Positions 46,701 to 58,800 of a stretch of 64,000 bases of DNA are shown one piece after another; within the stretch, counting starts at the first letter, position 1, and each line of letters opens with the position of its first letter. Made by a program: the position numbers and the translations under genes. The stretch is from the NCBI GenBank assembly GCA_958450365.1, contig CAUEEP010000892.1, positions 235,001-299,000 of the forward strand, given 5' to 3'. The notes under the pieces were generated by a model. That model was not told the origin of the DNA. It worked only from the letters and a program-made list of their open reading frames with translations, and made no database searches. This DNA comes from Mesorhabditis belari. Lineage: Eukaryota > Nematoda > Chromadorea > Rhabditida > Rhabditidae.

Positions 46701-46748
46701 GATGAGAATATGGACTATGGCTTCAATATCTACGGGACCTCTATTGAG
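43730..46748 (+). pseudogene. Secreted protein family copy B, 5' half (decayed)
   Basis: Exons match copy C one by one: signal-peptide exon 43730-43858 (MHRFTFQIQLLFLLVLYGFC, ending FAVHGWELANE), then about 43947-44036, 44105-44200, 44303-44441, 44512-44617, 44696-44790, 44815-44922, from 44993, 46118-46260, about 46453-46588 and 46684-46748. Readable pieces include VPVCADPLPFTINNW, EFALSFRVAKWVD, GPFIRFAPTIEEGEEHLC and GETPLLFESDTT. Two one-base frame changes were seen: in the exon at 44993 relative to the copy held by the Tc element, and near 46215 relative to copy C. The family is not recognised. The protein would be extracellular and rich in predicted beta strands with several Cys and N-glycosylation sites. 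A mariner follows in the next intron. Confidence 0.6.
45240..45540. repeat. Local repeats in copy B intron
   Basis: A ~60-bp direct repeat (TATACAAAACAAATT...ACTTTTCTA) occurs at about 45243-45300 and 45480-45537. Between them a 35-bp unit containing AAAAGTGCGCTAA is repeated in tandem (45375-45445), followed by a partial inverted copy. Confidence 0.7.
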
Positions 46749-46918
46749 GTTGGTTTTTAGTTAATATACTTTCTTCATGACATAAAGTGATAAACAAATC
46801 AAACAATTTAAAATGCACAGAAGAAACATAGCGACATTTTAGATTCAAAAATACACACAAGAAAAGCAAAGAATGTAAAATAGCATACGACTAGACTCAC
46901 AGTAAAGTTCCTAAACGA

Positions 46919-48013
46919 TTGGGTTGGTGAATTGAAAACTGCCGGACTTTGAACTAAAATTTATTCAACATAAAACCATAAATTCATTCCAAATAATTTC
47001 CATTATTATTGACGACTTTTGCCCATTTTACAGGCAATTTGCGGATTCCTCTTTCGGGTAGGATTTTGGTTTTAAATCGAAAAACTTTCAAAGCCAATTT
47101 TTGACTGCTTCTTCCGAATCGAAGTGTTCTCCCGCAAGCTCATTACTCATGATCCGGATTAAATAGTAATCAAAAGGTCCGGACTGTATGGGGAATGCGC
47201 CAAAAGTTCCCAAACAAGGCTATTGATTTTAGAGCGAGTCAGTTTTGCAACATGAGGGCGCACGTTGTCGTGGATGAGAACGATCTTTGACTTGAAGGGC
47301 CTATTCTACTTCAGGGATTCATTCACCTTTCCCAACTGTTCACTGTATTTGATTGCATTAACGGTCGTCTTGCTATCCAGCAACTCCCAGTACACCACTC
47401 TCTCCATATCCCAGAAAACGCAGAGCATAAACTTCTTCTGGTGCAAATCGGGCTTAGGGTCACTTTCGGGTTTCTCGCCTGGCCCCACCCATTGCCACTT
47501 CCTCTGAAAGTTCTCAAATAAAACCCATTTCTCATCTCCTATCACAATTCGAGATAGAAAAGGTTTCATTTTGTATTGTGAGAGATGGACGGCACTGATC
47601 GAGGCGTTTGAGTAATTTGGAGTCATCCAGTTGGGGTGCCGCTCCACGACCCTCTGCATCTTTCAAAGATTTGCCCCCAGATTGGCAAACTTGGCAAACA
47701 ATACTTGACACGTTCTTTTTGGAAGGTGAGTCCTCCCCATATATCTTTTTATATTAGCAGTTGCCAAGCCTGCACTGTGCTCTTGTAGGAACCCATGAAG
47801 CATGACATGACGAATATGTCCCGGTGGCAGATTGTAGTAATAGAAGAAGTCAAGAAAAATACCAAAAAATAAAAAACTGGAAGTATAATTTTTTCGCAAT
47901 AATTTGAGGAAATGTTGAAGTAAGCAAACCCCCTTTCAGCTGGTTCAATGCTGTTGTTTTCTTTATCTGCGAGTCCCGCGAAATAGCCCGCAGTTTTCAA
48001 TTCACCAACCTAA
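46919..48013 (-). mobile_element. mariner element with broken transposase
   Basis: Termini TTGGGTTGGTGAATTGAAAA (left) and the inverted end reading AACCTAA (right, then TA 48014-48015). The minus strand carries a mariner transposase: a DNA-binding part with RHVMLHGFLQEHSAG and KRTCQVLFAKF (47820-47670), then in 47659-47306 the catalytic IVIGDEKWVLFEN, the WVGPGEKP linker and VFWDMERVVYWELL, then DNVRPHVA and AHSPYSPD (about 47270-47160), and a C terminus ending NNNGNYFE near 47005. The pieces lie in different frames with stops, so it is inactive. It sits between the two halves of copy B. Confidence 0.9.
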
Positions 48014-48899
48014 TAAATCACCCAGTTTTAATTTAGAGATTGCAATCTAAAGGTACTTAATGAAGGAAAGTTTCGAATATGAACGGGGAGAGTGTTTCAA
48101 AGTTTTGCCACACGATTTACATAAAAACTATTAACGATTTGAATATTCGAGCGTTAAAAGGTTATATACTGTTGTAGACTATCAAATTGTCTACATATAA
48201 CACGGATACTTGTTATACTTTTCTTCTGGATTGTTTTCGAATTGATTTCCAGCAGCTCGGAAAACATTAGTTTTCATAGTTTAATAGTTTTCAGTTTTCA
48301 ATAAACGCAAATTTGGAGTAATATTAGGTTGACGTGCCAAACAAACTTTAAACAACAATTTCTCAAATCAAGCCGTGAATTCTTTCCGATTTTTGCTTTG
48401 CTATATACTTCAAAAATCTTTTGGCAGAAAATAAAATTAAAATTATTACCTCTAGGTAAGTTTTAGCATTACCAAAAGAAATTCTACTTGGCTTGGTAGT
48501 TTGGTTTTTTGAAATTTTAAGTTTAAAGCTATGCAAAGCTACAGTGAGCTGTAAAAAGCTTAGCTTTAAAGCTATTACCAACCCGATATATTGTGAATAA
48601 GGCAAATGTTGAATGACTGAAAACATTTAGTTTAATTGGTCCCCCGACGATAAAAGTGACAAACATGGTTTCATCGCTACTCTAGAACCAGGACACCAAA
48701 ATGCAGTAGGTACCACATGGTGCACTGCGGCAACATTCAACATCACACTTCAAGAGACAAATCCGACGTTTTTTTACGATGGAAGATTGATGGATGATTT
48801 GAGTAAGGATGCGCCGGATATTTATTTAGAAAACCATAAAGTTCTAGAGGATATGTCAGGGTAAAAAGGCTAGGTCAGACAGGACAAGAGTAGATTATT

Positions 48900-49744
48900 A
48901 GACTGTCCAGAAAGTCTTTTCATTCCTTTTCATACTTCTGTTTAAAACCAACAAATGCACCAATAGAACTACGGTTTGTTTCGTTAGAAAGGTCAATTAT
49001 TTATGACAGCCTAATAGACATATGACCATGTTATAAAGTTAAAATTAAGAAAATCGAAATTAAATGAAATTGATTATCTTTGGTGTGTTTTGCAAATGAT
49101 TCTTGCAAGATCAGTTATGCTTATTTAAATCTGTCTAAAATTCACAATTTTTCAAGAAAAAATTAGCAAGCAATACCTTCCGACTTTCATTATTTTTCAT
49201 CAATATTCTCTCAAAGAAAAACTGATTCCTATCAATGTCAGTTATCTATTAGTTGAGTACTCGGAATGATCCTTGCTTTTCTCCAATCATCGCGTTGCCT
49301 TGTTCAACTTGATCCTCTACACACTCAACAAAAATTCGATTTTAAATTGACGAGAAAAAGAACTCGTCTGCCTATTCAAGATGAATTATTTTGGAGTCGG
49401 GTAGTCAAGAAAGGCTCAATGATGCGGTTTAGACACTTTGGCTAAGGAAACCCATCTTGGTGTCAATAGATAAAAGATAGAGCACAAAAATTTAGGTAGA
49501 TGGCCAAATTTTCATAGAAATTCATTCAATCAATTTCTTCCTAGAGGTTTTTATAGATTTTTTCGAAAAACACGTTTTTACTCTCGAATTTGCTTGAAAG
49601 TGAACCCAAATTGACTTAAAAAGATGGGAAATTGTTCAATAAACACTTTTTTATTTAGGGCAAACCATAGGTTAATTGTAGAATTGGTTATTTTTCAACG
49701 GAATTATGAAAACGAACGAAAAGACTTTCTGGACAGCCTAATAG
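48900..49744. mobile_element. TTAGRCTGTCC-family MITE, composite
   Basis: The left end TTAGACTGTCCAGAAAGTC (48896) and right end TTTCTGGACAGCCTAA (49742) are a pair. The middle (about 49020-49390) has no match in the other family members, and a short GACAGCCTAA terminus also occurs at 49005. This fits an insertion into, or a head-to-tail join of, two copies. Confidence 0.65.
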
Positions 49745-49749
49745 TAAGC

Positions 49750-49912
49750 ATGTATCGGACCGAATCTATCTGGCCTGTCGGAATCGATCGGTTCGGAACT
49801 GTTTTCTGGATCCCGATCAGTCAAAACCGGAACCGTTTTCCGGATTCTGGTCAGACCAAAACCGGTTCCGAGCGACCGACCGACCGAGCCGGTGTCCGAA
49901 CGACCGATACAT
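49750..49912. repeat. CGGTTCCGA-type simple repeat
   Basis: Irregular repeats of CGGTTC, CGGAACCG and CGACCGAC units; a related GGATCGGAT-type tract lies at 25262-25352. Confidence 0.6.
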
Positions 49913-49917
49913 GTCTA

Positions 49918-50019
49918 CCGAATTTCCTGTAATTGAACCCCATCCCTCTAATAGAACCCCACGCTGGAAGGGTTATGAAAAAAATAGAGCCTTTTGCGGT
50001 TCAATTACAGGAAATACGG
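49918..50019. mobile_element. Short foldback MITE with CCG(A/T)ATTTCC ends
   Basis: TA-flanked 102-bp element whose arms share AATTTCCTGTAATTGAACC with one mismatch near the tip. Same family as 4734-5154 and 29415-29667. Confidence 0.75.
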
Positions 50020-51943
50020 TAGTTTCTAGTACTAAAAGCGAAAAAGAATTTGTGTCACTACGGTCGATTGTCAAAACTCAACCGACCCAAAACACTGCGA
50101 AGACGACATTCGGTTGATATTGTGCAATATTGCGAGAAGGATAAAGAACACGAATACAAGGTAAGCTTTTGAAGCAGCTTTAAAAGTGCACTTTGATCTA
50201 TCATATTTTCAATAGTAAATATGGAACGTCAAAAGCGTTCTTTCAATTCATTTTTTTTAATTTAGTATTCGTCGCAGTGCAAAGATTGGTTTCCGTTTTT
50301 CCTTCACAATAGGCAGCCTAATTTGGATCCATCAAATTGTACGAATAGGTCTTTTTTTAACTTTTAGAATTCCTATTACTCTTCCATTCCAGCACTCTAA
50401 AACAAACCAACCGAATTATCCGACATTGTCATCTACAAATAAAGTTTCCTCTCACAATCATATCGTTCGTGTCGCAAAGTGACTTTGCATGGCTTTTTGC
50501 TATACGAGTAACGAAGTGGATTGATCGTAAAGTTTTTTACTGATTTTTGAATACTAGGCAAGTTGCTAGTTTAGTTGCAAAAGTTTTTGTTTGCTTTGCT
50601 TTCTCCGGTAGAATCGTATTTCAAAAGAATTTAGTTAATTACAATGTTTATCTTTCCCCCGATACTAATATGTTCACATATTTTTTTTTTAGCGTATATC
50701 GATTTTCGTTGGGCAATGTTGGAGACACTAAATGAGAATCCAAATGTCGATTACCTCCTTCCAATGATCGTTGAGCCATCAGAGAAACCCCTTTGGATCA
50801 GTTTTTCCCTAAATGCCGAAGAAACCTGGTTTACAATATTGGAGAAATTACATTCGGTGAGTGATTTTAATGAGCTCAAAGCTGTGCAACTAAAGTGCGA
50901 AAAAATAAAGTTTTCGTAGGAACACAACGAAAAAAATTGTTCCTATGAGTTTTGGTATGGAGCTGCTCCAAATACACGACCAAATGTGGTTGAAGAAAAC
51001 AGAAAATTGTTGATGTTTAGGTGAGTGTTTCGGTGAAAAGAGTCCAATTCATCGAATTTAGAGACGAAGAACCTTTTCACGAGCAATACCTTGACTCAAG
51101 CATCTTCAGTGTTTTTATTCCACCGAATTGCGCGCCAACTATTTTGTTTCGATCAAATCGTGATTTGATTCAAGGTAAGAAAAGTTTGAGTAATAATAGA
51201 TGACATCCTTTTTCATTAGGTAATGAGACGACGAAGTGGCAAAGAACATGTTCCGGTACTCATGCATTTATCAGTCGACATTTTGCTGGTTTTGGACGCG
51301 AGATCGAAGAGGAATACTTTTTTCGAGAACACTTTATTGTGGTGAATTTCATCGGGCTCTAGTTGCTTTGTGGTTAATGAATGTCAAGACATTTATTGTT
51401 CAAATATTAAATTAACCTCTTAGACTCGTGGCCAGTGATATTCACAATCGAAATTCTTCGTTTAATCCCTCCCCGCTTAATATTTCCTTCGCTGATAATG
51501 ATGAAAAAGTGTTCGAGACAAAAAAGAGTAATTAAGCTTTTATTAAAACAACAATAAGACAGTGATTCAGGTTTACGGATTCAATTGACAAGCCATGCAA
51601 TATTTCTTACCCACCCGCAAGGATACTTTCGGTAAGAGAGACTCGTTCTTTTAAGACAAGTTTATTTGACTAAGTGAAGTAAAGTTTACGGACAGCTTTG
51701 GCAGGAAAGATCATCACTTTTTATTGCCATAAAATTATTTTTCAGGTCAATTGGATACCGACGAGTCCACCAGATAATACCAAAGAAGGAGTTTTGCTTC
51801 GTGTTTATGTCGAGAAAGCTGGTGCCATGCCAAAATCACCCACAATCACCCCCAATGTCAAACACAGAAGTTCCCCCTTTTTTTTTGTTTTTCTTCTTTG
51901 TCTTTGCTTTTCTTTCAATTCTTCCACAATGCTATTACTGTAA

Positions 51944-53440
51944 TCACAATAACAACTGTAAAACTTTTAACGAAAGAGGTCATACCTCAAAAAAAATTGT
52001 TAAAACTCAACCCTCATATTTGATAAAAATCTGTGAAAGTTGAAAATCCAAAAAAAACTGACTGACACTATCAGTATGTATCGACTCTGAATAATCTGTG
52101 ATCCGCTTACGTGCCTTCTAAAACGAAAATGACAAGAAAACCAAGGGCGCCCAAAGCTTGGTCATGGTAACTGATAACAAGTTTTTTTGACTATTTTTTG
52201 TTTTTATAAATGCAAAACACGTTTTTCGGGCTTTGACTATACTCTATTTTCAAATAGTCAAAATGCATAAAATTAAGCCTTGATCTAGCTTGGTAAATCA
52301 CCGTTTGGAACCCGATTCCCAATGATCTAGCAGTTACACTTGCACTTTCAACAAATTAGCTTATTGGTGAACCAAAACTTTCGACGCTTGCGTAGTTTCC
52401 GGATATTTTGAAAGAATCTGGGCATTTTGAACGGGCTGCCACTCTTTCCAGGCCTACAACTTTCTCCAGAGATAATATTTTTTGTTAACTTTTATATCAT
52501 TGTATTAGAGGACATTTCAGGCTTTCAAATGATACCAAATAGAGCTTGATTGGATAATCCAGTCCAAAATCAGAATCAAAACCAAAATCCAAAACCAGTC
52601 CAAAATCAAAATCCAGTCCATCCGGACAACAGGGTTCTAGGCTGGCGGTAGATCTGAAATTTTTGCTCTGGGGTTTTTTTGGGATGAGGAGCTCGAATCC
52701 GGTTTTAGCTTTCAACTACAGTAACCCCTGAGGCCGAAAATAGTAGTAGCGCGTACTTTAGCTGAAAAATAGTTTAGAAGAAGCTCAAAACGTGCACCCG
52801 GTGGTTTTCCCGGGGTGGGATACCCAAATGCAACCGAAATACTTACGCGAAATATCTACGGAAAATCGAAATACCTACCGAAACACTACATTTTATGTTG
52901 CTAAAGCAAAGCGGGGTAATTCAACCGAAAGTGATCAAAATTACGAAAAATCTTTTACGTTTATAGTGAATATATCGCCAAAACCCTGTGTCAGAAGCCT
53001 ACGCGAATTACGTAAAAATAAAAATTTTCATTTTGGCGACGCGCCCTCCGGCATTTTTCAAACTTTTCGAAATAACCTGGATTTTTTTACAAGAAATTTA
53101 ATAATTTTGCGATTTTCCAACGTTTTTGCGATCTCTCTTCACTTTTTTATTAGAAGAGATATCAAGGTTCTTTTGATATCCTTTTTCTTGATTATTATTG
53201 ATATCAAAAGCACCAAAATCGGTCAAGTAGGAAAAAGTTTCTTTAATATCGAGGTTCGGCTCAAAATGGCCGTAACGAGTACTCCTATTTCGAGTACACT
53301 GTAGCCAAAAACTAATACTGGATTGGAATTCCCCGACCCCGAAAACCCGCGTATACAAATTTTCAGCTTAATCTACCCATTTTTTTAATTTTGAGGCTGA
53401 CCCACCGGTGGGTCAGGTCGTCGCGAATGTGTTAAATTAA
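51944..53440. other. Duplicated 3' flank, then unrelated repeat-like DNA
   Basis: 51900-52390 is a diverged copy of 55370-55825, the stretch that in copy C leads directly into the start codon. Here it stops just where a gene start is expected, and is followed by a CCAAAATC-repeat tract (52550-52620) and by repeat-like DNA with a spurious 170-codon ORF (52792-53304). The motif CGACCCCGAAAA at 53334 recurs near 33779. Confidence 0.55.
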
Positions 53441-53444
53441 CCTT

Positions 53445-54036
53445 TTAGACTCGTGGCCAGTGGCCAGGAGAGATTAAACGAACAATCTCGATTGTGAATA
53501 TCTCACAATCGAAATTGTTCGTTTAATAACTCCCGGTCTCCTCAATATTTCTTTCACCGGTAGTGAAGGAGAAGTGTTCAGAAGAGAAGAGTCTTTTGTG
53601 GTTGTATATTAGCAAATAATTCAGTAAGTTAGATTTACGGAATCAATTGGCCAATCACGCTATGTGTCTGACCCTAGAACCACAATTATTTTGGTAAGAA
53701 AGACTGGAGTTGTTAGAAGTCAACTTATTTAACAAGTAAAGTAGTGAAGTTTAACGAGACCTCAGCAAAAAAGTAAATGATAACAGTAATTTATCGACTA
53801 TTTTCATAAGAAAAATACTTGATATGGAAGATTTTTGATTTTTAGAAGAAAAATACTTTACCGATTAACTGGAAATCGTCGAATCCACCTGTAAATAATA
53901 ACGAAGAAGTCTTGCTTCGTGTTTATCTCGAGAAGGTCTGCAACATGCTGAAATCACCAACAATTACTCCCGTGAAGGCTGATTCTATGAATTTTCCTTA
54001 TTTTCTCTTACTTTTATTAATAGCGTTTGTAGTTTG
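53445..54036 (+). pseudogene. Orphan C-terminal exon module M3
   Basis: Three pieces match the last three exons of B and C. The first (from 53453, DSWPVA) is destroyed by an inverted duplication at 53473-53527. The second reads FTESIGQSRYVSDPRTTIIW (about 53630-53690). The third (about 53860-54036) is open: INWKSSNPPVNNNEEVLLRV, then a hydrophobic C-terminal tail (FPYFLLLLLIAFVV) and a stop. Confidence 0.65.
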
Positions 54037-54241
54037 AAATACAATTTCTATAAGAACATTGGTCTGAAGTGCGTTTGAACTATCGCGGAATCTGAATAAC
54101 ATCAAACGAATTCAGATAATTTCCAAAAACGGCTTTAATAATACTGGCTAGGCTTTTGCAAAGAATATTGCAAATTCTAACCGTCTGAAACACCTCTAAC
54201 TAAATTTCTCAATTTTAACCACACTAGTTTGTAGTTTTTTG

Positions 54242-54350
54242 AGAAAAGAAATATTTGTTTCTGTTCGACGCCGAAGTTTCTCAAAAAACTTCCTATCAGC
54301 ATCGACGAGTCGGCCTTAAATCGACCGTTATCCGCATATTGTGCCCTAAC
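54242..54350. repeat. 3'-flank repeat of the gene family
   Basis: A block with CCTATCAGCATCGACGAGTC recurs at about 43400-43480 and 54800-54870, in each case downstream of a C-terminal exon module. It is the conserved downstream flank of the duplication unit. Confidence 0.65.
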
Positions 54351-54478
54351 CTCTTCAAAAACCTCTTCAAAACTACAAGTCTGACTCACAGCTCTGATAA
54401 AAATTTCTTAAAAGATCAAACATTGTTTTCCAATTCTTGTTCTCTTTTTCTAAGAAATAGGGAATCATTAGTTTTTGC

Positions 54479-54655
54479 AGATTAGCTGGACACCGTCGGA
54501 TTCACCCGCAAATACCAAGGAGAGGAGTTTTGCTTCGTGTTTATCTCGAGAAGGTCTGCAACATGCTGAAATCACCAACAATTACTCCCGTGAAGGCTGA
54601 TTCTATAAATTTTCCCTATTGCCTCTTACTTTTATTATTATTTTGTAGTTTGAAA
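54479..54655 (+). pseudogene. Orphan last exon M4
   Basis: A single piece after TTTTTGCAG starts ISWTPSDSPANTKE and then changes frame near 54524. Its later part is almost identical to M3 (shared CTCGAGAAGGTCTGCAACAT), showing a very recent duplication. An AATAAA follows. Confidence 0.65.
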
Positions 54656-55057
54656 TAAAAGTTTCTCAAACAGAATGAGCTAAAATGCCTTTGAACTTTA
54701 CTTGAAACACATTGAACTAAACTTTTCGAGTTTAGCAACACCTTATAGTTAGAATAGTTTGTGAGCAAATGAAGACCATTAGTCTTTGTTGCAAAAAGTA
54801 GTTCCTTAAAAAAAAACTTGCTGTCAGTAGCAATGAGTCGGCACTAAATCGATCATTATCCGGCGATTTTGTCTTGAAGAGTGAGAAAACGTCAAAATGA
54901 GAGCTCAAACAACGCTTTTTGCATGTTTCTTTTTGCCTATGAGTTAAGAATATGTTTTTAGGTTGAAAAAAGTGATTTAGATTTTGCATTAAACGTTTAA
55001 AGCAATTACTCTAATCACAACAACGACTGTAATAGTGAAACTCATAAATAAGATATT

Positions 55058-55310
55058 GATTCAGGTTTAAGGGTTCAATTGACAAGCCACTTAATATTAC
55101 TTATCCAGCCGCAAGAAAAATTTGAGCAAGAAAGAATAGTCTAGATTGTTTGATAAAGCAAAGTATATCGATAGCTTCAGCGTTAAAAAAGGATAGTCAG
55201 ATTTTCTGTCAAATTTTTCAAATCAGCTGGACACCGACGAGTCCACCAAATAGTACCATTGAAAGAGTCTTGCTTCGTGCTTATGTTGAAAAGCTAGAGC
55301 CACACTAAGA
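55058..55310 (+). pseudogene. Orphan C-terminal exon pair M5
   Basis: A short exon near 55065-55130 with FKGSIDKPLNITYPAAR, and a last exon from 55223 with SWTPTSPPNSTIERVLL that ends early at a stop (55306-55308) before the membrane anchor. The DNA downstream is the promoter-side flank of copy C. Confidence 0.6.
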
Positions 55311-55834
55311 TCACCAACTATGACAATGCCAGGCACAAGTGTTTCACCCTATTTACCATTTTTCTTCTTTTATTTTGCTTCTCTTTGAACTCATCCACAA
55401 TGATATTACTGTAATCACAATAACAACTGTAACAATGAAACTTTTAACGAGAGAAGTCATGTCTCAAAATCAATTGATCAAACTCGACCCTCATATTTAA
55501 AAAAATCTTTGAAAGTTGAACCTTAAAAAACTTGACTGACACTATCAGTGATCCGCCAACGTGGCTTAAAAAAGAAAATGATAAAAAAACTAAGGGCACC
55601 CAAAGCCCGCCCTACCTCATGGTAACTGATAGCAAGTTTCTTTTGACTATTTTTGTTTTCATGAATGTTTTTCTTATATTTTCAGGCTATCCTCTGTTTG
55701 AATAGTCAAAATGAATAAAATTAAGCCTTGATCTAGCTTGATAAATCATTATTTAGAACCCGCTTGCCAGTGATCTAACAGTTATACTTGCACTTTCAAC
55801 AAATTAGCTTATTAGTGGACCAAAACTTTCTGCT

Positions 55835-58800
55835 ATGCCGCTTGGACTCGCCTATCAAATTTTCTCATTGCTCTGGCTATTTTTTGGTCGACTGTATGGG
55901 AGAAGCATTCAATTAACCGAAGAGAGCCCGTCATTTGCCGTTCATGGATGGGAGTTGGCAAAAGAAGTGATTGAAACCATGAAATGGCTAAATGCTTATA
56001 GCAATTGAATAATTTTTTATGCTTGTATACTTGTAAATTGAATATTTCTGTAAAAGCTTGTTATCGGACTGGTCCGCAGGTCGATTTATTTACAACTAGA
56101 GATTTGCTTGTGCAACGAACCTGAGCCAACAAAAACTACTATTACACTTGCATGTTGTTGATCCAGTTCATTGAATTTAGATACGAATTGACCTGCGGAA
56201 TCATAAAGTTCTCGAAGAAAATTTGTGAGAAAAGAGTTTTTTCAGCCAATTGAACTCAAAGGACCGAAAGATGCGATGTTTTTGATCGACTATTCAAGGT
56301 TCAACTGTAGCGTGCCGCCTGAGCCGGGTGAAGGGGTAGACTTTTTTTTACAAAGGAACAGAAAACTTAATGCCATATGTTATACTATTACAACTAGAGA
56401 TGCTTAACGGTAAATGGTCATTTAAGAGCCCTCAAAAATGATCGAAAACTCTGCACTCTTACAATATTACCATCATATGAGAGTTCATTCGAGAACTTAA
56501 AAGTCAACTAGTGAGGGAATTTGTGCTGAAATATTTGCTGAAATGTTACAGTTTTCGTTACAATTTCTGTCAATTACCGTTAATTAGCGTTAAGAAATTA
56601 ATTTTTCTACAAAATGATCGATATCTGTTCACCCGTTGAAGTTAAACTATTGATGTGGGGACAGAAACAAAAAATAAATCGGATAAATTAAGGCCTATTG
56701 GGAGGAATCGGGTGAAATCTCTAAACTATTACAGTTTCGCTGAAATTTTGCAGTTTTCGTTACATTGGAAACGCGTCGCTAAGATCGTTTCACTGTTATG
56801 TATCTCTAGTTACAACCAATCATTTATTTACGCCTAATACTTTTGGGTTGGAGCTGGCGGACGGATTCCAGTGTGTGCAGATCCACTTCCGTTTTTTGTC
56901 AATGATTTGAGGCCAGATTATTATCAATGCGATAAGGCTATGTGAGTCAAAAAGTTTTTGTTTTTGATACTGTGCTTACATTGACAAATGCAGAGATTTT
57001 ATGTCTTCAATTTTGAACAAAAATAACATTTTAGACCAACATCCAATCCTAAAGAAAGAATTCTCTTTTTAGTCCGACTGGCGCCAACTTTGAATTTGCT
57101 CTCTTCGTGTGTCATTTCGAGTTAAAAACAGACACGATTTTGGTTCGATTCGCGTCAAATGATACGAATGAATCAAACGACAGAAGTCTTGAGTTTGCAA
57201 TATCTTTTCGAGTTGCCGAATGGGTTGATGGTAATCAATTTTTTTTTCAAGACTTTACTGAAAGTTTCAAAATTAATTTTTCTATTAACAAAGATGAAAA
57301 TGCTTCCAATTTTCTGCCTTAAGCTTGAACATTCCCTCAGGTAAACCCGTTCTTGTCATACCAATGAGCCCTGACGGCAAAATCCACGAGTTGCTCATAC
57401 CAGCCAATACAACCGCTACTCTAGTGGCACATCCGGTCGCTTTTGATAAGTAAGTTGTCTGAATGTAGATAGCTGAAAACAGTTAACACTTTACAACCAA
57501 AGAAAAAACCCAAATCTTTAATAAAAACGGTAAACTTTTTTGCTGCAAATGAACCTTAACGAAATCCCTTTTCAAATAAATCTTCTTAACCAAAGCACTT
57601 TTCAGTATAACAGATGGACCCTTCATCCGCTTTGCGCCAACCATTGAAGAAGGAGAACAGCATTTGTGCCATCAGTACATGGTAGGTTTTTACTTCTCAA
57701 ATGCTATGCAAAAATTTCCTATCTCAGACAGACATCACTTGTAAAGGATATCCGCTTTTCACAATGAACTTTGGATCGGCACTAGGCTTGAAATACATTC
57801 ATGATATTTGGTATGAAGGGTTTCTGGTTATAAGGTGAGTGTAAACCCTTATAATATGATTTTTTTGGTTTTGAACATTTGAAATTATTTGAAGCAGCAG
57901 AAATCTATTGCAAAGAATCTTGTCAAACGATTTTCAGCGGCGGTACTTACGTTCATTCACGAGCAAAATCACTTCGGTAAGATCATCCCTCATCGATGGT
58001 ACAAATGCGGATTGCGCTTTTTGCTTGCTTTTTCAAATGACAACGGAAAGTGAGAGAAGATTTTTCAAAGAAACTATAAACTATATAAAAATTTATCGGT
58101 ACTCTATTTCTTAAATCATTTCAATGCTATTTAAATGGACAAAGCTATACTTTAGAGGAAACACCGCTGCTCTTTGAATCGGATACTACAGATAGTTTTT
58201 CGAGACTCACTGTAAACAGTTATGGATATCCATGGGTTTTTGAAAACTCGACACAGTATCCGGATTGTTTAAAACTACGATACAAGCACGTAGAGGAAGT
58301 AAAAAAAATTTATTTACACTAGTTAAAGAAAATTGCGAGACAAGACAAGAGCCTGAGCTTTGCTTTTGAAGGCAAAGCTCAGGCTCTTGTCTTTTGCTTG
58401 TAATAATTTGTAATAATGTCAAATTTTTGACTTCATAAGTTTATGATTGAGCAGTTTATTTAGTTTGCTCGCCAATTTGACAACATCTACATTGTAGTAA
58501 TTGTTGATTTGTTGGAAGGTGGGACGCTTATTGTGGATAGTTTTGATCGAAATGATCAACCAAACCCTCAGGGTCATCACGAGGTACCAAAAATGTTTCA
58601 AAATGATTGTTGTTATACATGCAACTCCTTTTTTCACTTCTTTTTTATTGGTTGATGTTTATTTTCAGCTTACCGATAGAGCTGAATTCGAAATTTTGGG
58701 GACATCTATCGAGGCAAGTTCTGATTCTTCCTTAAAAAGCCACTTAAATTTATTTACCCCTAAATTAACAGTGTTTCTCTCGGCTAACATTTCCTAAAAT

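Larger units (their letters stand above)
48631..51943 (+). pseudogene. Secreted protein family copy B, 3' half (decayed)
   Basis: Exon 48631-48806 (FNWSPDDKSDKHGFIATLEP) corresponds to 59268 onward in copy C. Further exons: about 50052-50159 (RICVTTVDCQNSTDPKHCED; one base short relative to C), 50267-50347, 50395-50529 (two bases short), 50692-50856, 50921-51019, about 51060-51175, 51219-51340, 51422-51530 (four bases short), 51572-51632 and 51746-51943. The last encodes VNWIPTSPPDNTKEGVLLRV and a C-terminal hydrophobic tail (SSPFFFVFLLCLCFSF), the form of a GPI-anchor signal. The three frame losses suggest a pseudogene, although most exons remain open. The 48.6-50.0 kb part is filled with MITEs. 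Confidence 0.6.

Noticed and set aside
52792..53304. 170-codon plus-strand ORF
   Set aside because: No signal, splice or domain evidence. It lies in repeat-like DNA between duplicated modules and has unlike, biased composition.
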